Assembly (NCBI GenBank): GCA_947449515.1
Contig: CANFSD010000037.1
Coordinates: 1 to 12,181, forward strand
Source of the DNA: Bacteroidota bacterium
Lineage (GTDB): Bacteria > Bacteroidota > Bacteroidia > UKL13-3
Direction of reading: 5' to 3'
Length of the DNA: 12,181 nt
The position numbers and the translations under genes are program-made. Positions 6,401 to 12,181 of the stretch are shown one piece after another. The notes under the pieces are model-generated. The model saw only the letters and a program-made list of their open reading frames with translations. It did not search any database and was not told where the DNA came from. Every line of letters starts with the position of its first letter. Position 1 is the stretch's first letter.

Positions 6401-7726
6401 ATGTCGGAATTTCAATTGGTGATGCCCAAAATGGGCGAAAGTATTGCAGAAGCAACCATTATTCGTTGGACAAAAAATGAAGGTGATATGATTGCCATCG
6501 ACGAAACGGTGTTAGAAATTGCAACCGATAAAGTAGATTCTGAAGTTCCTTCCCCAAAGGCTGGTAAACTGATTAAATGTCTTTTCAAAGAGGGTGATGT
6601 TGTTCCCGTGAATGCACCTATTGCCATAATTTCATTGGATGGTGCTGCGGCAAGCGCACCTGCCGCTCCTAAAGTGGAAGCTGCCGCACCTGTAGAGGTA
6701 AAAGTAGCCGTGCAACAAGTTGAACAAACCATTGTTGCCGCACAAAATACAGTTAGCGCTACCTCAGGAAATCGTTTTTATAGTCCATTGGTTTTAAATA
6801 TTGCCCGTACAGAAAATATCAGTATGGCAGAATTGGAAACCATTGCTGGAACTGGTGCCGAGGGTCGTGTTACCAAACGCGATATTTTAGCACATGTTCA
6901 AAATAAAGGTGCAGGATCAATTCCTGCAGCAACCATTAACGCTGCTCCAGTATCGGTTCAAACCGAAAAACCAAGCAGCGCAGCTCCTGTGGCAAAACCT
7001 GCGGTAAGCATGAATGGTGGCGATGAAGTAATTGAAATGGACCGCATGCGCAAACTTATTGCCGATCATATGGTAATGAGTAAACATACCAGTCCGCATG
7101 TTACTTCTTTTGTGGAAGCAGATGTAACCAATATGGTGCTTTGGAGAGACAAAGCCAAAAAAGTATACGAAAAACGTGAAGGGGAGAAAATTACCTTTAC
7201 CCCAATGTTTATTGAGTGTGTGGTAAAAGCTATCAAAGATTTTCCTATGATTAATATTACTGTTGATGGGTATAATATCATCAAACGTAAAGCAATCAAT
7301 ATAGGAATGGCAGCTGCTTTACCTAGCGGAAACCTAATTGTTCCCGTTATTAAAGATGCCGATAACATGAACTTGGTTGGCTTAACCAAATCTGTAAACA
7401 GTTTGGCAAACAAAGCTCGTGCAAATAAATTGGCCCCGGATGATATTCAAGGTGGAACCTTTACCCTTACAAATGTGGGTGGTTTTGGCAATGTTATGGG
7501 AACACCTATTATTAATCAACCACAAGTGGCAATTATGGCAACGGGTTCTATTAAGAAAAAACCTGCTGTTTTAGAAACCCCAATGGGAGATGTAATTGCA
7601 ATTCGTCATATGATGTTCCTTAGCTTGAGTTATGATCACCGTGTAGTAGATGGTTCCCTTGGCGGAAGCTTCTTGCGCAGGGTTGGTGATTACATGGAGC
7701 AATGGGATGTAAATAGAGAAATCTAA
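6401..7726 (+). CDS. 2-oxo acid dehydrogenase complex E2 (dihydrolipoamide acyltransferase)
   Basis: The acyltransferase core of a 2-oxo acid dehydrogenase complex, which passes acyl groups from E1 to CoA through a swinging lipoyl arm. Its 441 residues show the standard order. One lipoyl domain (about 3-79) carries the modified Lys44 in EIATDKVDSEV. An Ala/Pro/Val-rich flexible linker (81-122) follows, then a peripheral subunit-binding domain (about 125-168, RFYSPLVLNIARTENI...GRVTKRDIL), a second linker (170-206) and the catalytic domain (about 208-441). The active site is SYDHRVVDG (410-418), with catalytic His413 and Asp417. A single lipoyl domain and the catalytic-domain sequence suggest a branched-chain 2-oxo acid or 2-oxoglutarate enzyme rather than a multi-lipoyl pyruvate E2, but the substrate is not settled. 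No E1 or E3 gene is in the window. The start has no Shine-Dalgarno sequence. Confidence 0.92.
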   Translation: MSEFQLVMPKMGESIAEATIIRWTKNEGDMIAIDETVLEIATDKVDSEVPSPKAGKLIKCLFKEGDVVPVNAPIAIISLDGAAASAPAAPKVEAAAPVEVKVAVQQVEQTIVAAQNTVSATSGNRFYSPLVLNIARTENISMAELETIAGTGAEGRVTKRDILAHVQNKGAGSIPAATINAAPVSVQTEKPSSAAPVAKPAVSMNGGDEVIEMDRMRKLIADHMVMSKHTSPHVTSFVEADVTNMVLWRDKAKKVYEKREGEKITFTPMFIECVVKAIKDFPMINITVDGYNIIKRKAINIGMAAALPSGNLIVPVIKDADNMNLVGLTKSVNSLANKARANKLAPDDIQGGTFTLTNVGGFGNVMGTPIINQPQVAIMATGSIKKKPAVLETPMGDVIAIRHMMFLSLSYDHRVVDGSLGGSFLRRVGDYMEQWDVNREI

Positions 7727-7821
7727 GCAAACAGGTATTCATAGCTAATCTTTTTAGTTTTGTTCATTCCGCAAATTTTGCGCGCATGTGAACAACTTAT
7801 TGAAAACAAAACGCTGCTTGC

Positions 7822-7853
7822 CTTGGCGCGCAGGTCTTAAGCAACTATTTTTG
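7822..7853 (+). promoter_or_regulatory. Candidate promoter of pyrG
   Basis: CTTG (7822-7825), a 20-nt spacer, and TATTTTTG (7846-7853), a full match to TAnnTTTG. Transcription starting near 7859 would give a pyrG leader of about 120 nt. The remaining 7727-7821 stretch after the E2 gene shows no gene and no convincing terminator. Confidence 0.5.
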
Positions 7854-7901
7854 TATCCCGTAAATACACAATTACGGTTTAAAAATTTCTTTCTTAAAAA
7901 T

Positions 7902-7925
7902 CACTGCAATAGCCTATTGCAAGTG
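7902..7925 (+). promoter_or_regulatory. Hairpin in the pyrG leader
   Basis: CACT and GCAATA (7902-7911) pair with TATTGC (7915-7920) and AGTG (7922-7925) around a GCC loop, with one bulged A at 7921. That is a 10-bp stem lying about 50 nt before the start codon. No U-tract follows, so it is not a simple terminator. A regulatory role is only a guess. Confidence 0.4.
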
Positions 7926-7977
7926 AATTTGCCCATCATTTTAAAGCCGTTTTTGGTGTAGTTTCATTTTTACCATT

Positions 7978-9588
7978 ATGACACCAAAATATATTTTCGT
8001 TACTGGCGGAGTTACTTCGTCGTTGGGCAAAGGAATTATTGCCGCCTCATTGGCCAAATTATTACAAGCCCGCGGGTATTCTGTTACCATTCAAAAATTA
8101 GATCCATACATTAACGTGGATCCTGGAACCCTTAATCCATACGAGCATGGCGAATGCTATGTAACAGAAGATGGGGCTGAAACCGATTTGGATTTGGGTC
8201 ATTATGAGCGTTTTCTTAATATTCCTACCTCACAAGCAAACAATGTTACCACCGGTAGAATCTACCAACATGTAATTACACAAGAACGTGAAGGAGCCTT
8301 CTTGGGTAAAACTGTTCAAGTTATTCCTCATATTACAGATGAAATTAAACGAAGAATTAAGCTACTTGGTGAAACAGGAAAGTTTGATGTAATTATCACC
8401 GAAATTGGCGGTACGGTAGGTGATATTGAATCACTTCCATACATAGAATCGGTTCGTCAATTACTTTGGGAAATGAAGGAAGAAGATGCTTTGGTAGTGC
8501 ATTTAACATTATTGCCTTATTTAAGTTCTACCAAAGAATTAAAAACCAAACCAACCCAACACAGTGTTAAATTGCTTTTGGAAAGTGGTGTTCAGCCAGA
8601 TATTTTGGTTTGTAGAACAGAACATGCCATAACCAAAGAAATGCGCAAGAAAATAGCCTTATTCTGTAATGTAGATTCAAATTCGGTTATTGAAGCGCTA
8701 GATGTACCTACTATTTATGATGTGCCGCTCATGATGTTGAAAGAGAAATTAGACAAAACTGTTTTGTCTAAATTGAAACTTTCTGCTAAAAATGAACCGG
8801 ATTTGGAAAGCTGGAAAGACTTCTTAACACGCCATAAAAACCCGAAAAACGAAGTAAGAATAGGTGTAATTGGTAAATATGTTGAATTGCCAGATGCCTA
8901 TAAATCTATTATTGAAGCCTTTATTCATGCTGGTGCAACCAACGAGGCACGTGTAAGAGTTCAATATATTCACAGTGAATTATTATCAGAAGAAAATGCG
9001 GCACAAAAATTGGCCGATTTGGATGGTATTTTAGTTGCGCCTGGCTTTGGTGAACGTGGCATTGAAGGTAAAATTAATGCGATTAAATTTGCCCGCGAAA
9101 CAGGTGTTCCTTTCTTTGGAATTTGTCTCGGAATGCAAATGGCAGTGATTGAATTTGCCAGAAATGTTTTGGGTTGGAAAGATGCGCATAGCACCGAAAT
9201 GAATCCTAAAACCAAACATCCTGTTATAGACATGATGGCCGACCAAAAAAATATCACCAAAAAAGGTGGTACTATGCGTCTAGGTTCCTATGTATGTGAG
9301 GTAACTAAAGGTTCAAAAGCTTACCAAGCCTATGAAAAAACCAAAGTAAATGAACGTCACCGTCACCGTTTTGAATTTAACAGTAAATACATGAAAGACT
9401 TTGAAGCCAAAGGATTACAAATTACTGGGATCAACCCAGATACCAAATTGGCTGAGATAGTTGAAATTAAAAACCATCCGTATTTTGTGGGTGTTCAATT
9501 TCACCCAGAATACAAAAGTACTGTGCTAAACCCACACCCTCTTTTTGTTAAATTTGTGAAAGCAGCCGTGGCTTATAGCCAAGCTTAG
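7978..9588 (+). CDS. pyrG: CTP synthase (glutamine hydrolysing)
   Basis: Converts UTP to CTP using ATP and glutamine, the last step of de novo pyrimidine nucleotide synthesis, in the cytoplasm. The full 536-residue length matches the family. The synthetase domain (1-about 270) begins MTPKYIFVTGGVTSSLGKGI with its P-loop at 10-19, Lys40 in QKLDPYIN, the DLDLGHYERF stretch (71-80) with Asp72, and EIGGTVGDIES (142-152). The class I glutamine amidotransferase domain (about 292-534) has an intact triad: Cys383 in GICLGMQ, and His509 and Glu511 in FHPEYKS. No residue appears damaged. The start follows a leader of about 120 nt with a hairpin and no Shine-Dalgarno motif. A strong terminator follows. 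pyrG directly upstream of yidC is a common order in Bacteroidota, as I recall. Confidence 0.98.
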   Translation: MTPKYIFVTGGVTSSLGKGIIAASLAKLLQARGYSVTIQKLDPYINVDPGTLNPYEHGECYVTEDGAETDLDLGHYERFLNIPTSQANNVTTGRIYQHVITQEREGAFLGKTVQVIPHITDEIKRRIKLLGETGKFDVIITEIGGTVGDIESLPYIESVRQLLWEMKEEDALVVHLTLLPYLSSTKELKTKPTQHSVKLLLESGVQPDILVCRTEHAITKEMRKKIALFCNVDSNSVIEALDVPTIYDVPLMMLKEKLDKTVLSKLKLSAKNEPDLESWKDFLTRHKNPKNEVRIGVIGKYVELPDAYKSIIEAFIHAGATNEARVRVQYIHSELLSEENAAQKLADLDGILVAPGFGERGIEGKINAIKFARETGVPFFGICLGMQMAVIEFARNVLGWKDAHSTEMNPKTKHPVIDMMADQKNITKKGGTMRLGSYVCEVTKGSKAYQAYEKTKVNERHRHRFEFNSKYMKDFEAKGLQITGINPDTKLAEIVEIKNHPYFVGVQFHPEYKSTVLNPHPLFVKFVKAAVAYSQA

Positions 9589-9608
9589 TATTATATTTTT
9601 GTTAGCTC

Positions 9609-9641
9609 ATAAGCGCTAATTGACTAATTAGCGCTTATTTT
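9609..9641 (+). terminator. Intrinsic terminator after pyrG
   Basis: A perfect 13-bp stem, ATAAGCGCTAATT (9609-9621) with AATTAGCGCTTAT (9626-9638), around a GACT loop, ending in a short T-run (9638-9641). It lies 20 nt after the pyrG stop. GCTCA (9605-9609) and TGAGC (9641-9645) could lengthen the pairing past the T-run. The T-run is short, so termination may be partial and some read-through into yidC is possible. Confidence 0.75.
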
Positions 9642-9695
9642 GAGCCTTTCGTCGGATATTCCTTTTTAGGTAGGAAATTATTCAGGCGAAATTGC

Positions 9696-9703
9696 TATTT
9701 TCG
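9696..9703 (+). promoter_or_regulatory. Candidate -7 element of yidC
   Basis: TATTTTCG is one base from TAnnTTTG and identical to the box proposed for the minus-strand operon. It ends 20 nt before the yidC ATG. No good -33 element is visible. yidC probably needs its own promoter because a hairpin terminator separates it from pyrG. Confidence 0.3.
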
Positions 9704-9723
9704 ACCCCTCTTTAAAAAACAAA

Positions 9724-11547
9724 ATGGATAGAAATTCGATAATAGGCCTAGGCCTCATCTTTGTAATCCTTATTACGTTTGCATACGTAAACCAACCCTC
9801 ACAGGCTGAACTAGATGCAGCAAAACGCCGCCAAGATTCAATTGCATTGGTTCGCGCCCAAACAGACAGTGCCGCGGTAATGGTTGCGCAAGCCGCACAA
9901 AAAGCCGAATTGGAAGTTCCAAAAACAATTGACAGTGTTGCTAAAATGAATTCTTTTGGTTCATTTGCCGCTTTCACAGAGGGAAATGAAACGTTTACCA
10001 CCTTAGAAAATGAAGAACTTAAAGTAGATGTAACCAATAAAGGTGGAAGAATTTACAAAGTTGAATTAAAGAAATACAAACGTGCAGATGGTTCTCCATT
10101 GGTGTTAGTTGATGGTGGCGATAATGATTTCTCTTACGGTTTTGCTACGCGTGATGCCAAAGCAATTGCTACCAAAGACCTTTATTTTACACCTCAATTG
10201 GCTGCCGATGGTAAAAGCCTTTCAATGTTCGTTAAATTGGCAGATAACCAATTTATTGAGCATAAGATTGCCTTAAACGCAAACAATAACTTGGTTGATT
10301 TCAAAATCAATTTGGTGGGAATGGATGCAGTAATTGCTCCCAATAATAATTTCCTTGATTTGGTTTGGAAGCAAAATGTGTTACAACAAGAAAAAACACA
10401 CGATGCGGAAGCCAAAACTTCTACCATTTATTACCGTTACCCGAACGAAGATCCAGAGTACTTGGCTGAAACCAAGGATCTGAAAGAAGAAGTTAAAACG
10501 CCCATTCAATGGATTTCGTTTAAACAACAATATTTCAATGCCTCTTTAATTGGTGCGCAAAATTTTGATAATGCTACCCTCGAGAGTAAATCAGATGAAA
10601 ACAAAAAGTTTGTTAAGTTCTTAAGCGCCAATATAGGCCTGTCTTACACCCACAACAACAACGAATCTTATGGTATGCAGTTTTATTTTGGTCCGAACCA
10701 TTATAAAACTTTAAAAGCATTGGATGTAAGCCTCGAAAAAGTGGTTCCTATGGGCTGGGGTATTTTTGGTTGGGTAAACAAATTGCTCACCGTTAATGTA
10801 TTCTATTTCTTAGGTCAATACTTGGGTAATTTCGGTATTGTTATTCTATTGCTTACCGTAATCGTTAAAACAATCCTATTTCCTTTGGTATACCGCTCGT
10901 ATTTGTCTTCTGCTAAAATGCGTGTGTTGAAACCAGAAATTGATGAAATTAAAGAGAAATATGGCAACGATTTAACCAAGGTTCAACAAGAAAACATGAA
11001 GATTTACCGCAAAGCAGGTGTAAATCCAATGGGTGGTTGTTTGCCAATGTTGTTGCAAATGCCAATTCTTATTGCCATGTTCCAATTCTTCCCAAGTGCC
11101 TTTGAATTGCGTCAAAAAGCATTTTTGTGGTCAAGTGATCTTTCTAGTTACGACAGCATCCTAAACCTTGGCTTTAACGTACCGTTTTATGGCGATCACG
11201 TGAGTTTGTTTACATTGTTAATGACTGTTTCTACATTGGTATATACCATGTATAATAATCAAATGACAGGCGTTACTGGTCAGATGAAAATTATTAGCTA
11301 TGTGATGCCTGTTATGTTCTTGGGCTTCTTTAACAACTACGCAAGTGGATTAACCTATTACTATTTCCTTTCTAACTTGTTTACCATTGGACAACAATTG
11401 CTAATTCGCACCTTTGTTGATGATAGCGCTTTGCACAAACAAATACAGGAAAATAAAAAGAAACCTGTAACCAAGTCTAAGTTTCAAGCTAAACTTGAAG
11501 AAATGGCTAAAAAACGTGGCTTCGATCCAGATAAAATGGGTAAATAA
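9724..11547 (+). CDS. yidC: Membrane protein insertase YidC
   Basis: Inserts and folds inner-membrane proteins, alone or with SecYEG. The 607-residue protein has the Gram-negative layout. An N-terminal anchor (residues 6-21, IIGLGLIFVILITFAY) and a charged Ala/Gln-rich linker (about 26-66) precede a periplasmic beta-domain (about 85-335). The conserved insertase core (about 345-565) has its helices near 356-388, 438-456, 492-510, 522-538 and 542-562. The hallmark NPMGGCLPMLLQMPI is at 434-448, and YRSYLSSAKMRVLKPEI (390-406) starts the cytoplasmic hairpin. The groove Arg of E. coli YidC (R366) appears to align with Lys382 in VIVKTILFPL, which keeps the positive charge. The tail (563-607) is basic, as is usual for YidC proteins contacting ribosomes. 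A terminator follows within 40 nt. Confidence 0.97.
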   Translation: MDRNSIIGLGLIFVILITFAYVNQPSQAELDAAKRRQDSIALVRAQTDSAAVMVAQAAQKAELEVPKTIDSVAKMNSFGSFAAFTEGNETFTTLENEELKVDVTNKGGRIYKVELKKYKRADGSPLVLVDGGDNDFSYGFATRDAKAIATKDLYFTPQLAADGKSLSMFVKLADNQFIEHKIALNANNNLVDFKINLVGMDAVIAPNNNFLDLVWKQNVLQQEKTHDAEAKTSTIYYRYPNEDPEYLAETKDLKEEVKTPIQWISFKQQYFNASLIGAQNFDNATLESKSDENKKFVKFLSANIGLSYTHNNNESYGMQFYFGPNHYKTLKALDVSLEKVVPMGWGIFGWVNKLLTVNVFYFLGQYLGNFGIVILLLTVIVKTILFPLVYRSYLSSAKMRVLKPEIDEIKEKYGNDLTKVQQENMKIYRKAGVNPMGGCLPMLLQMPILIAMFQFFPSAFELRQKAFLWSSDLSSYDSILNLGFNVPFYGDHVSLFTLLMTVSTLVYTMYNNQMTGVTGQMKIISYVMPVMFLGFFNNYASGLTYYYFLSNLFTIGQQLLIRTFVDDSALHKQIQENKKKPVTKSKFQAKLEEMAKKRGFDPDKMGK

Positions 11548-11563
11548 AATTAATTGCATGCTA

Positions 11564-11580
11564 GGTTCGGTTCGAACCAA
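11564..11580. repeat. Second copy of the GGTTCGAACC motif
   Basis: TTCGGTTCGAACCAA (11566-11580) is identical to 6350-6364 upstream of the E2 gene. Here it can also fold as GGTTCG-GTT-CGAACC (11564-11578). It lies between the yidC stop and the terminator, so it is transcribed with yidC. Confidence 0.5.
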
Positions 11581-11583
11581 AAC

Positions 11584-11621
11584 AAAAAAACCAATCTATG
11601 GCTAATAGATTGGTTTTTTTT
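11584..11621 (+). terminator. Intrinsic terminator after yidC
   Basis: CCAATCTAT (11591-11599) pairs perfectly with ATAGATTGG (11605-11613) around a GGCTA loop, followed by eight T (11614-11621). The A-run before the stem (11584-11590) pairs with the T-run, giving up to 16 bp. It could work in both directions and so also stop transcription from the convergent minus-strand gene, although that gene ends about 190 nt away. Confidence 0.85.
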
Positions 11622-11813
11622 ATATATCAAGTAAAATGATTTTAGATGATTGGTATATAACCAATATGCTGCCAAGAATTTTTTAATTTGTTTTAATTTT
11701 CTTAAAGTGCAGATATTCAGTAATAAAAAACTTTCTGCTCCATTGGTGGCTAGCGCAGTATTTAAAAAGTGACTAATTTATTGGAATCAATTCAAGGAAT
11801 TTAGACAGTATTT
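11622..11813. other. Gene-free AT-rich stretch between convergent genes
   Basis: No credible coding frame, RNA gene or promoter is seen. The only structure is a small inverted repeat, ATTGGT (11649-11654) and ACCAAT (11660-11665), around ATATA. It is too weak to call a terminator. Confidence 0.6.
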
Positions 11814-12181
11814 TTAGACACTTAGCAACACTTTCCAAGCATCCAACGACTTTCCATCGTTTAATAAACGATGGGCGAGGTAATGAATTTGGTTTTCTAA
11901 TTCTTCTGGGCTCAAATTACTTGCTAAAATTGCTGCCAATTCCTTATTCATATGTGCGTGAATGGCAATGCTGTCTGAATCGGGTAATTGCTCAATATTG
12001 GCCAACATACCTAAATTATTACCACTTAAAATCTTGCTGTTTTTAATGGTTTCCGGCAATTGGTCGAAACCAATCCCTAGATTTTTAGCTGGTTTTGGTA
12101 CTTCAAATAATGCCTGACCATTGGCCCTAACATACCAATCACTTCCCAAACGGCCTACTAAATCTATTTTATGTTGGTCAA
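11814..12181 (-). CDS. Flavin reductase family protein, C-terminal part
   Basis: The frame is open from the right edge to a TAA at 11816-11814, giving 121 residues of the C-terminal end; the start lies outside the window. The visible sequence begins DQHKIDLVGRLGSDWYVRA. It continues with FEVPKP, then LGIGFDQLPETIKNS and a GNNLGMLANIEQLP segment. I recognise this as the tail that follows the FMN-binding split-barrel domain in the roughly 290-residue flavin reductases common in Bacteroidota. Those enzymes bind FMN and reduce it, or are of unknown substrate. The FMN-binding domain itself is not in the window, so activity cannot be judged. A TTG at 12149 is internal and not the start. The last 50 residues look helical. 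The gene converges on yidC across a 192-nt gene-free stretch. Confidence 0.75.
   Translation of the reverse strand, partial: DQHKIDLVGRLGSDWYVRANGQALFEVPKPAKNLGIGFDQLPETIKNSKILSGNNLGMLANIEQLPDSDSIAIHAHMNKELAAILASNLSPEELENQIHYLAHRLLNDGKSLDAWKVLLSV

Noticed and set aside
7786..7798. CGCAAATTTTGCG near-palindrome after the E2 gene
   Set aside because: A one-base centre prevents a hairpin, there is no T-run, and such a short AT-rich palindrome can occur by chance; no nearby partner copy was seen.
9594..9601. TATTTTTG just after pyrG as a yidC promoter
   Set aside because: It matches TAnnTTTG but has no -33 element, and transcription would run straight into the terminator at 9609-9641.
11814..12149. 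Stand-alone 111-residue protein starting at a TTG at 12149
   Set aside because: The frame remains open to the window edge and the upstream codons continue the flavin reductase-type sequence, so this is the tail of a larger protein.
1..12181. Mobile element, phage, CRISPR, toxin-antitoxin or defence system
   Set aside because: No transposase, integrase, repeat array or defence-family motif was seen; the genes are housekeeping or common metabolic families.

Overview
The window looks like a chromosomal segment of a Bacteroidota bacterium (Flavobacteriia/Sphingobacteriia/Chitinophagia-like; I cannot place it more finely). The reasons are AT-rich coding sequence, starts without Shine-Dalgarno motifs, candidate promoters fitting the Bacteroidota TTTG / TAnnTTTG pattern, the pyrG-yidC neighbourhood, a short AMP nucleosidase, and a YidC with the long periplasmic domain typical of Gram-negative bacteria. 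Nothing points to a phage, insertion sequence, CRISPR array or genomic island. The content is mainly housekeeping.

Left part, minus strand (1-3415), read right to left. An exported DNase I-fold nuclease/phosphatase is followed by mnmD (tRNA U34 methyltransferase), an FAD oxidoreductase resembling the MnmC oxidase domain, and the N-terminal part of an enolase-superfamily dipeptide epimerase that runs off the left edge. The first two genes share one base (TAATG), the next gap is 7 nt and the last is 57 nt, so they look like one transcript. The notable point is that mnmD and the FAD gene lie in the same order as the two domains of the fused E. coli enzyme MnmC. Together they could carry out the last two steps of mnm5(s2)U34 synthesis as separate proteins.

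Middle part, plus strand (3516-7726). A divergent 100-nt region separates the minus-strand operon from a short AMP nucleosidase gene. Next come an ABCB-type half-transporter with its own good promoter, and a lipoyl-bearing E2 acyltransferase of a 2-oxo acid dehydrogenase complex. The E2 leader carries a nested inverted repeat.

Right part (7727-12181). pyrG (CTP synthase) has a promoter and a hairpin in a leader of about 120 nt, and ends in a strong intrinsic terminator. yidC (membrane insertase) follows and also ends in a strong terminator. A 15-bp palindrome-containing motif found upstream of the E2 gene occurs again just after yidC. A gene-free AT-rich stretch then leads to a convergent minus-strand gene, the C-terminal part of a flavin reductase family protein cut by the right edge.

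Gene starts were moved downstream of the longest possible start for the nuclease, mnmD and AMP nucleosidase genes, on family length, signal peptide position and overlap. I see no clearly new multi-gene system. The best leads are the split MnmC arrangement, the repeated GGTTCGAACC motif, the pyrG leader hairpin, and promoters placed almost on top of start codons.
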